Below are positions 1 to 5,614 of a stretch of DNA of 8,127 nucleotides, piece by piece. Where the stretch lies: NCBI GenBank assembly GCA_958419975.1, contig CATZIG010000083.1:1-8127 (forward strand). Reading direction: 5' to 3'. Source of the DNA: an uncultured Collinsella sp. Its GTDB lineage: Bacteria > Actinomycetota > Coriobacteriia > Coriobacteriales > Coriobacteriaceae. Numbering within the stretch: the first letter of the stretch is position 1; every line of letters begins with the position of its first letter. Below the pieces are notes generated by a model, which had not been told where the DNA came from, ran no database searches, and saw only the letters and a program-made list of their open reading frames with translations. Both the position numbers and the translations under genes were made by a program.

Positions 1-252
1 GGTGACGATGCTCGTATAGGCACCGACGCTCATAAAGCCCGCATGGCCCAGCGACAGGTCGCCCGCGATGCCGACGACGAGGTTGAGGGAAATGACCATG
101 ACGATATAGGCCGTGATGGGAACCAGCTGACCGGCGATCATGCGCGGGATCATGTGGTTGGACTGCATAAAGAACACGATGGCGAAGGCCACGATGCACA
201 TGGCGTACGTGACAAAGTCGTGACGCGTCTGCTTGTCTTTAAGAAACTTCAT
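1..252 (-). CDS. livM: Branched-chain amino-acid ABC transporter permease LivM, N-terminal part (runs off left edge)
   Basis: This is the start of the second inner-membrane permease of a LivFGHMJ-type uptake system; LivM pairs with LivH to form the channel. Only 84 codons lie in the window, reading MKFLKDKQTRHDF and onward. A hydrophobic segment covers about residues 16-29 and a second about 44-63. The LivM-like motif LSLGHAGFMSVGAY follows at residues 66-79. The LGHAGF sequence is characteristic of the LivM side of the family, whereas LivH has LNFAHGD at the same place. The ATG sits 9 bases after the livH stop codon, and a GTGAG sequence in that gap can serve as ribosome-binding site, so the two genes are almost certainly cotranscribed and translationally coupled. 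The gene is cut by the window edge, so the 3' part is not assessed. Family assignment is confident; the exact substrate (Leu/Ile/Val or another amino acid or amide) cannot be read from this fragment. Confidence 0.93.
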   Translation of the reverse strand, partial: MKFLKDKQTRHDFVTYAMCIVAFAIVFFMQSNHMIPRMIAGQLVPITAYIVMVISLNLVVGIAGDLSLGHAGFMSVGAYTSIVT

Positions 253-261
253 AACGCTCAC

Positions 262-1143
262 CTACACCTTCTCGGGGACGTACTTGCCCAAGAGGCCGGC
301 AGGCTTGACGAGCAGGACGATGATCAAAACACCAAAGACGATGGAGTTGGCAAGGCTCGTGGAAATGTAAGCCTGCGCCATCGCCTCGATGATGCCGATG
401 AGAATGCCACCGACAAAGGCACCGGGGATGGAGCCGATGCCGCCGAAAACGGCAGCGTCGAAGGCCTTGATGCCAGGCATGGCGCCCGTGGTGGGCTGCA
501 GGACCGGCGAGTAGGAGCACAGCAGCACGCCGGCGATGGCGGCAAGGGCGGAGCCGATGGCAAACGTCATTGAGATGGTGCGGTTGACGTTGATGCCCAT
601 GAGCTGAGCGGCGGCCTTGTCCTCGGACACGGCGCGCATGGCTTTGCCCATCTTGGTCTTACCTGTAAAGAACATCAGGCCGGCCATGATAACCAGGCAG
701 GCGACGATGGTGACGAGCGAGACGGCGCTTACGTTGAACTTGGCCAAGAACTCCGGCACCTGGAAGGTGACGAGCGAAGTGAAGTTCTTGGGCGTGGCGC
801 CCCACAGAAGCTGCGCGGCGTTCTGCAGGAAGTAAGACACGCCGATGGCCGTGATCAGAACGGCCAGAGGGCCTGCTTGGCGCAGCGGCTTATAGGCCAG
901 ACCCTCGATGAGAACACCGAGAACCGTGCAGACCACACAAGAGAGAACTACAGATGCCCAGCCCGGGAGGCCGAGATACGACGTGGCACAGAACGAGACA
1001 TAGGCACCGACCATGATGACGTCGCCGTGAGCGAAGTTGAGCATCTTGGCGATACCGTAGACCATGGTGTAGCCCAACGCGATGATGGCGTAGACGCTGC
1101 CCATGGACAGGCCGTTGACCAGGTATTGGATAAAGACCGTCAT
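262..1143 (-). CDS. livH: Branched-chain amino-acid ABC transporter permease LivH
   Basis: This is a 293-residue integral membrane permease, normal length for LivH. Near the N-terminus it has the family hallmark GYTMVYGIAKMLNFAHGD (residues 24-41). Hydrophobic helices cover most of the chain. The cytoplasmic EAA-like loop GKAMRAVSEDKAAAQLMGI at residues 166-184 is where the ATPases (LivG/LivF) dock. The conserved FGGIGSIPGAFVGG stretch is at 233-246. The open frame extends upstream to 1236, but I chose the ATG at 1143. An AAAGGGGG ribosome-binding site lies about 9 bases before it, and the protein then begins MTVFIQYLVNGLSMG as LivH proteins do. An in-frame ATG three codons earlier directly abuts the G-run, so it is less suitable. 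The extra upstream codons cross two hairpins in the intergenic region and look non-coding. livM follows after 9 bases; a binding-protein gene precedes by 139 bases. Confidence 0.95.
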   Translation of the reverse strand: MTVFIQYLVNGLSMGSVYAIIALGYTMVYGIAKMLNFAHGDVIMVGAYVSFCATSYLGLPGWASVVLSCVVCTVLGVLIEGLAYKPLRQAGPLAVLITAIGVSYFLQNAAQLLWGATPKNFTSLVTFQVPEFLAKFNVSAVSLVTIVACLVIMAGLMFFTGKTKMGKAMRAVSEDKAAAQLMGINVNRTISMTFAIGSALAAIAGVLLCSYSPVLQPTTGAMPGIKAFDAAVFGGIGSIPGAFVGGILIGIIEAMAQAYISTSLANSIVFGVLIIVLLVKPAGLLGKYVPEKV

Positions 1144-1190
1144 GTTCCACATCCCCCTTTCGAATAGGTTTCCAGTTGATGTATGAAACA

Positions 1191-1209
1191 GGGACGTTAC
1201 ATCGTCCCT
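1191..1209 (-). terminator. Hairpin before livH, possible attenuator or partial terminator
   Basis: On the minus-strand transcript this is a 7-bp stem, AGGGACG pairing with CGTCCCT (1190-1196 with 1203-1209), around a 6-base loop. It is followed by GTTTC rather than a long U-run. It sits about 47 bases before the livH start and downstream of a second, larger hairpin. A weak terminator here would let the binding protein be made in excess over the permease, as is common for ABC uptake systems. The short U-tract makes full termination unlikely. The stem is directly visible; its function is inferred. Confidence 0.45.
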
Positions 1210-1219
1210 AGATACCAAG

Positions 1220-1251
1220 CAAGCAGGGAAGGCCAAAACCTCCCCTGCTTG
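1220..1251 (-). promoter_or_regulatory. Large hairpin 3' of the binding-protein gene (RNA stabiliser or attenuator)
   Basis: A 9-bp perfect stem, CAAGCAGGG with CCCTGCTTG (1220-1228 with 1243-1251), continues after one A-C mismatch into three more pairs (AGG with CCT) closed by a 6-base loop. It lies 31 bases after the stop codon of the upstream binding-protein gene. The sequence after it on the minus strand is not U-rich, so it does not look like a classic intrinsic terminator. A 3' stem that protects the binding-protein mRNA from exonucleases, with lower downstream permease expression, is the most likely role. No palindromic-repeat family was recognised. Confidence 0.5.
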
Positions 1252-1282
1252 GGATCAAAACCGCTCTATGTAAGGCGGCCTA

Positions 1283-2470
1283 TTAGGCCTGTACGTACTT
1301 GCCGTCGGTAATGACGTACGCCGTCGGGTCCTTCTGGACCTGGCCCTTGTCGTTCCAGGAGAGCTTGCCAGTCAGACCGTCAACAGTAATGTTGCGCATA
1401 GCCTCGGGAAGCTTCTCGGCAACCTCGGTGGGGTCGGCGTCGACACCCAGGCCGGCCTCCTTGAGAGCCTCGACCACCGCATGCACGCCGTCGTAGGCGT
1501 CGGCGGCAAACTGGTCGGGGGTATCGCCGTACTTATCTTTGTAAGCGTTGACGAAGTCGGCGTTCTTCTCGTCGTCGGCGGAGAACGGGGTCATGAGCAG
1601 CAGACCCTCGGCAAGAGAGGTGTCGAAGCCCTCAACGCCCAGGATGCCGTCCATGCCGTCGCAGCCCATCATCTTGACGTCGTAGCCCATGTCCTTGGCG
1701 TTCTTGAGCAGGACGGACGCCGGCGTGTAGTAGATCGGCGCAAAGATCATGGTGGCGCCTGCCTGCTTGGCCTTGGTCAGCTGGTTCGTAAAGCTCGTGG
1801 CGGAGTCGTCCTTAAAGGTCTCCTCGTCGACAATCTCGAGCTTGGACTTAGCGGCCTGGGCCTTAAAGGAATCTGCGATGCCCGAAGAATAGGCGTCGCC
1901 GGAGTTATAGAACAGCACGAACTTCTCGTCCGCATATTTCTCTGCCAGGAACTTGGCAGCGTTGACACCCTGGTTGGGGTCGGTAAAGCAAACCTGGAAG
2001 ACGCAATCCTTGCCCTTGGTAACGTCCTCGGAAGACGCGGACGGGGTGATCATGAACGTCTCGGGGTCGTTACCGCACTCTGCGGCAACGGCGACCGACG
2101 CACCCGTGGTGGTCGGACCGACGAGGGCCTGCATGCCCCAGTCGAGCAGGGTGTTGAAGGCGTTGACGGCCTTCTCGCCATCGGCCTGGTCGTCCTCGGC
2201 CTTGCTGACAAGCGGCAGCTCCTTAGTCGAGAAATCCTTGCAGCCAAGCTCGACAGCCTGTGTAACGGACTTGCCGTAGGACGCGTTGGCGCCGGTCAGC
2301 GGGCCGATGGTGCCGATCTTAAACGAAGCGTCGCCCGCCGCGGAACCGCTGTCGCCGCCGTTGGAGGAGCAGCCAGCTAGAATGGACATCGCCCCCAGAC
2401 CTGCTGCGCTCGCGATAACGCTCCTGCGATTCATAACAGGGTTCAATGACTTACCGGTGAGGCTCGACAT
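1283..2470 (-). CDS. livJ: Branched-chain amino-acid ABC transporter substrate-binding lipoprotein (paralog next to livH)
   Basis: This is a 395-residue extracytoplasmic solute-binding protein of the LivJ/LivK (type I periplasmic-binding fold) family, the ligand-capturing part of the uptake system. The N-terminus has a twin-arginine-like segment, NRRSVIASAAGLGA (residues 14-27), and a lipobox LAGC with acceptor Cys34. A Gly/Ser/Asp-rich linker follows, and the mature domain starts at FKIGTIGPLTGANASYG (from about residue 50). Family signatures include ITPSASS, LFYNSGDAYSSG, FAPIYYTPASVLL and DGMDGI. The ATG at 2470 is preferred because GAGAGGAGAG lies 5-6 bases upstream; an in-frame ATG at 2434 has no such site. 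It is closely similar to the neighbouring gene at 2742-3908, with long identical blocks, so the pair arose by tandem duplication. LivJ versus LivK naming is arbitrary, and the ligand is inferred only from family and context. Confidence 0.94.
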   Translation of the reverse strand: MSSLTGKSLNPVMNRRSVIASAAGLGAMSILAGCSSNGGDSGSAAGDASFKIGTIGPLTGANASYGKSVTQAVELGCKDFSTKELPLVSKAEDDQADGEKAVNAFNTLLDWGMQALVGPTTTGASVAVAAECGNDPETFMITPSASSEDVTKGKDCVFQVCFTDPNQGVNAAKFLAEKYADEKFVLFYNSGDAYSSGIADSFKAQAAKSKLEIVDEETFKDDSATSFTNQLTKAKQAGATMIFAPIYYTPASVLLKNAKDMGYDVKMMGCDGMDGILGVEGFDTSLAEGLLLMTPFSADDEKNADFVNAYKDKYGDTPDQFAADAYDGVHAVVEALKEAGLGVDADPTEVAEKLPEAMRNITVDGLTGKLSWNDKGQVQKDPTAYVITDGKYVQA

Positions 2471-2491
2471 GCGGCTCTCCTCTCAAATCTC

Positions 2492-2537
2492 GTCGGGTTT
2501 CGGTTACCCGACAGGCCATCCTTCGCCGTGTTCGGCG
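2492..2537 (-). promoter_or_regulatory. Two tandem hairpins in the leader of the binding-protein gene
   Basis: Just upstream of the ribosome-binding site are two stems. The first in transcript order is CGCCG/CGGCG with a 4-base loop (2533-2537 with 2524-2528). The second is GTCGGGT/ACCCGAC with a 7-base loop (2506-2512 with 2492-2498), ending 22 bases before the start codon. They could be a translation or attenuation control element, or simply mRNA 5' protection. No known riboswitch class was recognised. The pairing is visible; function is inferred. Confidence 0.4.
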
Positions 2538-2550
2538 TTCGCAAAATAGT

Positions 2551-2700
2551 AGACGCTTTAGTTGAGAAAAGTGGCGATTATTTCAACTTTTCTTTTGTTT
2601 TGTCCATTTATCCATAATTATGCGTATTTCTATTGGTTTATGCAGTTTAGCCACTTTATTGTGTGAAAGTAATATTTCCATTCTGTTACAAGCGCCCCTG
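2551..2700 (-). promoter_or_regulatory. AT-rich probable promoter region for the second binding-protein gene
   Basis: This stretch is strikingly AT-rich compared with the GC-rich genes around it, as expected for a promoter or regulator-binding region between the two binding-protein genes. On the minus strand a TTGAAA (2586-2581) matches a -35 box at 5 of 6 positions, but the best partner 18 bases on, ACTAAA (2562-2557), is a poor -10, so the exact promoter is uncertain. An 8-bp inverted repeat, AAAGTGGC (2568-2575) and GCCACTTT (2650-2657), lies within it. No convincing intrinsic terminator for the upstream gene was found here, so readthrough from 2742 remains possible. Confidence 0.4.
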
Positions 2701-2741
2701 CCCTGATTAAAACACCCTCACCGGTCGCGTTTTGTACGCAC

Positions 2742-3908
2742 CTAGGCGGCGATGTACTTGCCGTCCTGAATCACATAGGCCGTAGCGGGCTTTTCAACCT
2801 GGCCCTTGTCATTCCACGTCAGCTCGCCCGTCAGGCCCTCGATCTTGATCTTGCGCATGGCCTTGGCAAGGTCGCCGGCAATGTCGGCGCCGTCGGCCGT
2901 AATGTCGATGCCCGCTTTGTCGATGGCCTCGGCGATGGCGTGGACGCAATCGTAGGCGTCGGCGGCAAACTGGTTGGGCGTCTCGTCGTAGGCATCCTTA
3001 TAGGCCTTGACGAAGTCGGCATTCTTCTCATCGTCAGCCGAAAACGGGGTCATGAGCAGTACGCCCTCGGCAAGAGAGGTATCGAAGCCTTCCACAGAGA
3101 GCAGGCCGTCCATGCCGTCGGTACCCATGAGGGTCATGTCGTAGCCCATGTCCTTGGCGTTTTTGAGCAAAACAGACGCAGGCGTGTAGTAGATCGGGGC
3201 AAAGATAAGCGTGGCGCCGGCCTCCTTGGCCTTGGTGAGCTGGTTGGTAAAGCTCGTGGAGGAATCGTCCTTAAAGGTCTCGGTATCGACGATGTCGAGC
3301 TTGGACGCCTTGGCCTGCTCGGCAAAAGCGTCGGCAACGCCCGAGCTATACGTATCGCCGGAGTTGTAGAACAGGGCGATCTTGGCATCCGCGTACTTCT
3401 CGGCCAAGAACTTCGCGGCGCTGGCGCCCATGGTGGGATCGGTGAAGCAAACCTGAAAGACCGTGGTCTTGTCCTTGGTGACGTCGAGCGACGAGGCCGA
3501 AGGCGTGACCATGAGCATGTCATCGGCAATCTCGCCCGAGACGGCGACGGCGGCACCAGTCGTGACGGGGCCGACGAGCGCCTGCATGCCCCAGTCGCAC
3601 AGGGTATTGAAGGCGTTGATAGCCTTCTCGCCGTCGGCGACATCGTCCTCGGACTTAAGCGAGAGTTTGAGGTCCTTGGTCGAGAAATCCTTGGCGGCGA
3701 GCTTGGCACCCTTCTCGGCCGAAACGCCATAGGTTGCCGCGGCGCCGGTCAGAGGGCCGATGACAGGGATCTTGAAGGTCTTGCCGTCATCGGCGGAGCC
3801 ATCGTCAGAACCACCCGACGAGCAACCGGCAAGCGCGACGGTGCTGCCGAGCGCCGCGGCGCCAACCAAGAAACTCCTGCGGTTAAGTACGTTGTTGATA
3901 CTAAACAT
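2742..3908 (-). CDS. livJ: Branched-chain amino-acid ABC transporter substrate-binding lipoprotein (first gene of the cluster)
   Basis: This is a 388-residue LivJ/LivK-type binding lipoprotein, paralogous to the next gene downstream. The N-terminus, MFSINNVLNRRSFLVGAAAL, holds a near-consensus twin-arginine motif (N-R-R-S-F-L, residues 9-14). A lipobox LAGC follows with Cys29, then a Gly/Ser/Asp linker and the mature domain from about residue 45 (FKIPVIGPLTGAAATYG). Shared family motifs are VTPSASS, LFYNSGDTYSSG, FAPIYYTPASVLL and DGMDGL. The frame is open to 3974, but the ATG at 3908 is chosen because AAAAGGGGG lies about 5 bases upstream and the signal peptide then starts normally; the 22 extra codons cover the palindrome and look untranslated. 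Compared with its paralog it differs at ligand-proximal motifs (VTTGAA versus TTTGAS, TPSASSL versus TPSASSE, MGTDG versus MGCDG), which may change ligand preference. It is the first gene of the minus-strand cluster and divergent from hom. Confidence 0.94.
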   Translation of the reverse strand: MFSINNVLNRRSFLVGAAALGSTVALAGCSSGGSDDGSADDGKTFKIPVIGPLTGAAATYGVSAEKGAKLAAKDFSTKDLKLSLKSEDDVADGEKAINAFNTLCDWGMQALVGPVTTGAAVAVSGEIADDMLMVTPSASSLDVTKDKTTVFQVCFTDPTMGASAAKFLAEKYADAKIALFYNSGDTYSSGVADAFAEQAKASKLDIVDTETFKDDSSTSFTNQLTKAKEAGATLIFAPIYYTPASVLLKNAKDMGYDMTLMGTDGMDGLLSVEGFDTSLAEGVLLMTPFSADDEKNADFVKAYKDAYDETPNQFAADAYDCVHAIAEAIDKAGIDITADGADIAGDLAKAMRKIKIEGLTGELTWNDKGQVEKPATAYVIQDGKYIAA

Positions 3909-3926
3909 GGTGTCCCCCTTTTCGCT

Positions 3927-3941
3927 GGCCGCAGTGCGGCC
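3927..3941. promoter_or_regulatory. Perfect 15-bp palindrome upstream of the first binding-protein gene
   Basis: GGCCGCA and TGCGGCC face each other around a single central base. The element lies 18 bases upstream of the start codon at 3908, immediately before the G-rich ribosome-binding site. As DNA it could be an operator for a dimeric repressor. As RNA it would form a GC-rich hairpin next to the ribosome-binding site and could limit translation. The symmetry is exact and visible; the role is inferred. Confidence 0.45.
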
Positions 3942-3995
3942 GTCTTGCGGTACGGGGCAAACCTTATGGCGCAAACGTTGACAGTTTGTTACGGA

Positions 3996-4040
3996 GTTTC
4001 GTTTGTAGCGAGCATGTTTCCAATGTTTCCGCAGCGTTTC
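3996..4040. repeat. Helically spaced GTTTC repeats in the liv-hom divergent region
   Basis: The pentamer GTTTC occurs at 3996, 4016, 4025 and 4036, with intervals of 20, 9 and 11 bases, close to multiples of one DNA turn. Two copies lie in the longer direct repeat ATGTTTCC (4014-4021 and 4023-4030), and GTTTG occurs at 3984 and 4001. The array lies midway between the divergent starts at 3908 and 4159, where a shared regulator could bind. Short repeats can arise by chance, so this is tentative. Confidence 0.3.
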
Positions 4041-4098
4041 GGGGGTGCCGTTTTGTGCGACTCCTGTTGCCTGGCGAGCACGCGCCCTCGGTTCACGT

Positions 4099-4104
4099 TA
4101 GAAT
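4099..4104 (+). promoter_or_regulatory. Possible -10 box for hom
   Basis: TAGAAT matches the -10 consensus at 5 of 6 positions and lies about 55 bases before the hom start codon, giving a leader of roughly 48 bases. No good -35 box is found at the usual distance (GAGCAC sits there). A perfect TTGACA occurs at 3978-3983 but lacks a good -10 at 16-18 bases. No T-box or known amino-acid riboswitch was recognised in the leader. Confidence 0.3.
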
Positions 4105-4158
4105 GCACTCAACCTTTAAGCGGTTAATCCATCCATAAGATGCACGAAGGAGCTATCT

Positions 4159-5502
4159 ATGAGCGAACCCCTGCGCACCGTGAACGTCGGCCTCATCGGT
4201 CTGGGAACCGTCGGCGGCGGCGTGGCCCGTCTGATCAAGAGCCACCACGATGAGTACCTGGCAGCCTACGGCATCGACCTTAAGCTGACCCGCGCCTGTG
4301 CGCTTGCTTGGGAGCAGGCCGAGGCGGCAGGCATTGAGCGCGAGGCCTTTACGAGTGACTGGCACGACATCGTCACCGACCCCGCCGTCGACATCGTCGT
4401 CGAGCTCATCGGCGGCGAGCATCCCGCAACCGAGATCTTCACCACTGCCTTTGAGCACGGCAAGCACGTCGTCTCTGCCAACAAGGCCCTGCTGGGCCGT
4501 CACGTCGAGACGCTTGCCGAGAAGGCACGCGCGTGCGGCGTGCAGATTAAGTGCGAGGCCAGCTGCGGCGGCGGCATCCCCATCGTGAGCACGCTTGAGC
4601 ATGACCTGGTGGGCAACAAGATCCTGACCATCGCCGGTATTCTCAACGGTACCACCAACTACATCCTGTCGCGCATGGACGCCGAGGGCGCCGATTACGC
4701 CGACGTGCTCGCCGACGCGCAGGCCAAGGGCTATGCCGAGGCCGACCCGTCCGCCGACGTCGACGGCTTCGACGCCGCCAGCAAAACGGCGATCCTCGCC
4801 TCCATCGGCTTTGGCACCCGTGTGACCACCGACGACGTATACCAGCAGGGTATCCGTACCATCGGCGCCGAGGACATCGCCCAGGCACGCGAACTCGGCT
4901 ACACCATTAAGCTGCTCGGCATCGCCCGCAACACCGACGCCGGCGTCGACGTCCGCGTGCATCCCACGCTGATCCCCGCCGACCACATGCTCGCCAAGGT
5001 CAACGGCGCCATGAACGCCGTCTACGTGGTGGGTGACGCCGTGGGCGAAACCATGTTCTACGGTGCCGGCGCAGGCTCCTTCCCCACCGCAAGCGCCGTC
5101 GTGGGCGATATCCTGTCGCTCTCCGAGCAGATCAGCCGCGGCGTGGCTCCGCTTCCCGAGATTGAGCCCTATGGTCACAACCTCGCCTTTAAGCCCATGG
5201 ACGAACTCCAGACCATGTACTATGTGCGTCTGAAGGTCGCCGACCGCGTGGGCGCCCTGTCCGAGACGGTCGACATCTTTGCCAAGCACAACATCTCGAT
5301 CTCGCTCATCAACCAGGTCGAGGACGGCAAGTCGGGCGTCAGCGATGCCTGCTCGGTCATCTTCCTGACGCACCGCGCGCTCGAGAAGGACGTCCAGGCT
5401 GCCGCCGCCGAGCTTGCCAGCGTCGACTGCGTGGCCGAGGTCGCCAACGTCTTGCGCATCGAGGACGTCGAGGCCTGGACCGAAGGCGTCATGGCCAACT
5501 AG
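4159..5502 (+). CDS. hom: Homoserine dehydrogenase with C-terminal ACT domain
   Basis: This 447-residue enzyme reduces aspartate-4-semialdehyde to homoserine with NAD(P)H, the branch step toward threonine, isoleucine and methionine. The N-terminal Rossmann fold has GLIGLGTVGGG at residues 11-21. SANKALL at 106-112 carries the conserved Lys109. The catalytic domain has CGGGIPIVSTL (136-146) and GILNGTTNYIL (160-170). GFDAASK at 203-209 supplies Asp205 and Lys209, matching the catalytic Asp/Lys pair known from yeast homoserine dehydrogenase. A C-terminal ACT domain from about residue 352 (YYVRLKVADRVGALSETV) is the usual site of feedback control, classically by threonine. Length is typical of the monofunctional ACT-bearing form. 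AAGGAG 7-8 bases upstream supports the start. It stands alone: thrB and thrC are not next to it, and a strong terminator follows after 35 bases. It is divergent from the liv cluster. Identification is firm; regulation is inferred from the family. Confidence 0.97.
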   Translation: MSEPLRTVNVGLIGLGTVGGGVARLIKSHHDEYLAAYGIDLKLTRACALAWEQAEAAGIEREAFTSDWHDIVTDPAVDIVVELIGGEHPATEIFTTAFEHGKHVVSANKALLGRHVETLAEKARACGVQIKCEASCGGGIPIVSTLEHDLVGNKILTIAGILNGTTNYILSRMDAEGADYADVLADAQAKGYAEADPSADVDGFDAASKTAILASIGFGTRVTTDDVYQQGIRTIGAEDIAQARELGYTIKLLGIARNTDAGVDVRVHPTLIPADHMLAKVNGAMNAVYVVGDAVGETMFYGAGAGSFPTASAVVGDILSLSEQISRGVAPLPEIEPYGHNLAFKPMDELQTMYYVRLKVADRVGALSETVDIFAKHNISISLINQVEDGKSGVSDACSVIFLTHRALEKDVQAAAAELASVDCVAEVANVLRIEDVEAWTEGVMAN

Positions 5503-5537
5503 TCCACTACTTCGAACCTCAACGAAGCTCAACGCAA

Positions 5538-5576
5538 AAGGCGCGCCGTCTGCATCAACTGCAGGCAGCGCGCCTT
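5538..5576. terminator. Strong bidirectional intrinsic terminator between hom and the antiporter gene
   Basis: AAGGCGCGC (5538-5546) pairs perfectly with GCGCGCCTT (5568-5576). After one mismatch a second 7-bp stem, GTCTGCA with TGCAGGC (5548-5554 with 5560-5566, one G-U pair), closes on a 5-base loop. On the plus strand it is followed by CTATTATTT. On the minus strand the AAAA at 5536-5539 gives a TTTT tail. It lies in the 112-base gap between two convergent stop codons and should end transcription of both. Confidence 0.88.
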
Positions 5577-5614
5577 CTATTATTTGGACGAAACCCGTAT
5601 CCCGACATTCCTTG

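Noticed and set aside
1144..1236. N-terminal extension of livH by 31 codons
   Set aside because: The ribosome-binding site and family N-terminus support the ATG at 1143; the extension crosses two hairpins and has no supporting upstream signal.
2660..2741. Intrinsic terminator after the first binding-protein gene
   Set aside because: Only short weak pairings (such as GCGT/ACGC) are visible and there is no U-run after a stable stem, so I cannot support a terminator here.
3978..3983. Perfect TTGACA on the plus strand as the hom promoter
   Set aside because: The positions 16-18 bases downstream hold GTTTGT-like sequence, a poor -10. It also overlaps the repeat region and would give a leader of about 145 bases. 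Kept only as a weak alternative.
2940..4127. A 395-codon open frame on the plus strand across the first binding-protein gene
   Set aside because: It is antisense to a clear lipoprotein gene and runs through the divergent regulatory region. The similar frame at 1481-2380 opposite the paralog is explained by the shared ancestry of the sense genes.
3909..4158. T-box or amino-acid riboswitch controlling hom or the liv genes
   Set aside because: No T-box consensus core, lysine-riboswitch or SAM-riboswitch elements were recognised in this 250-base region.
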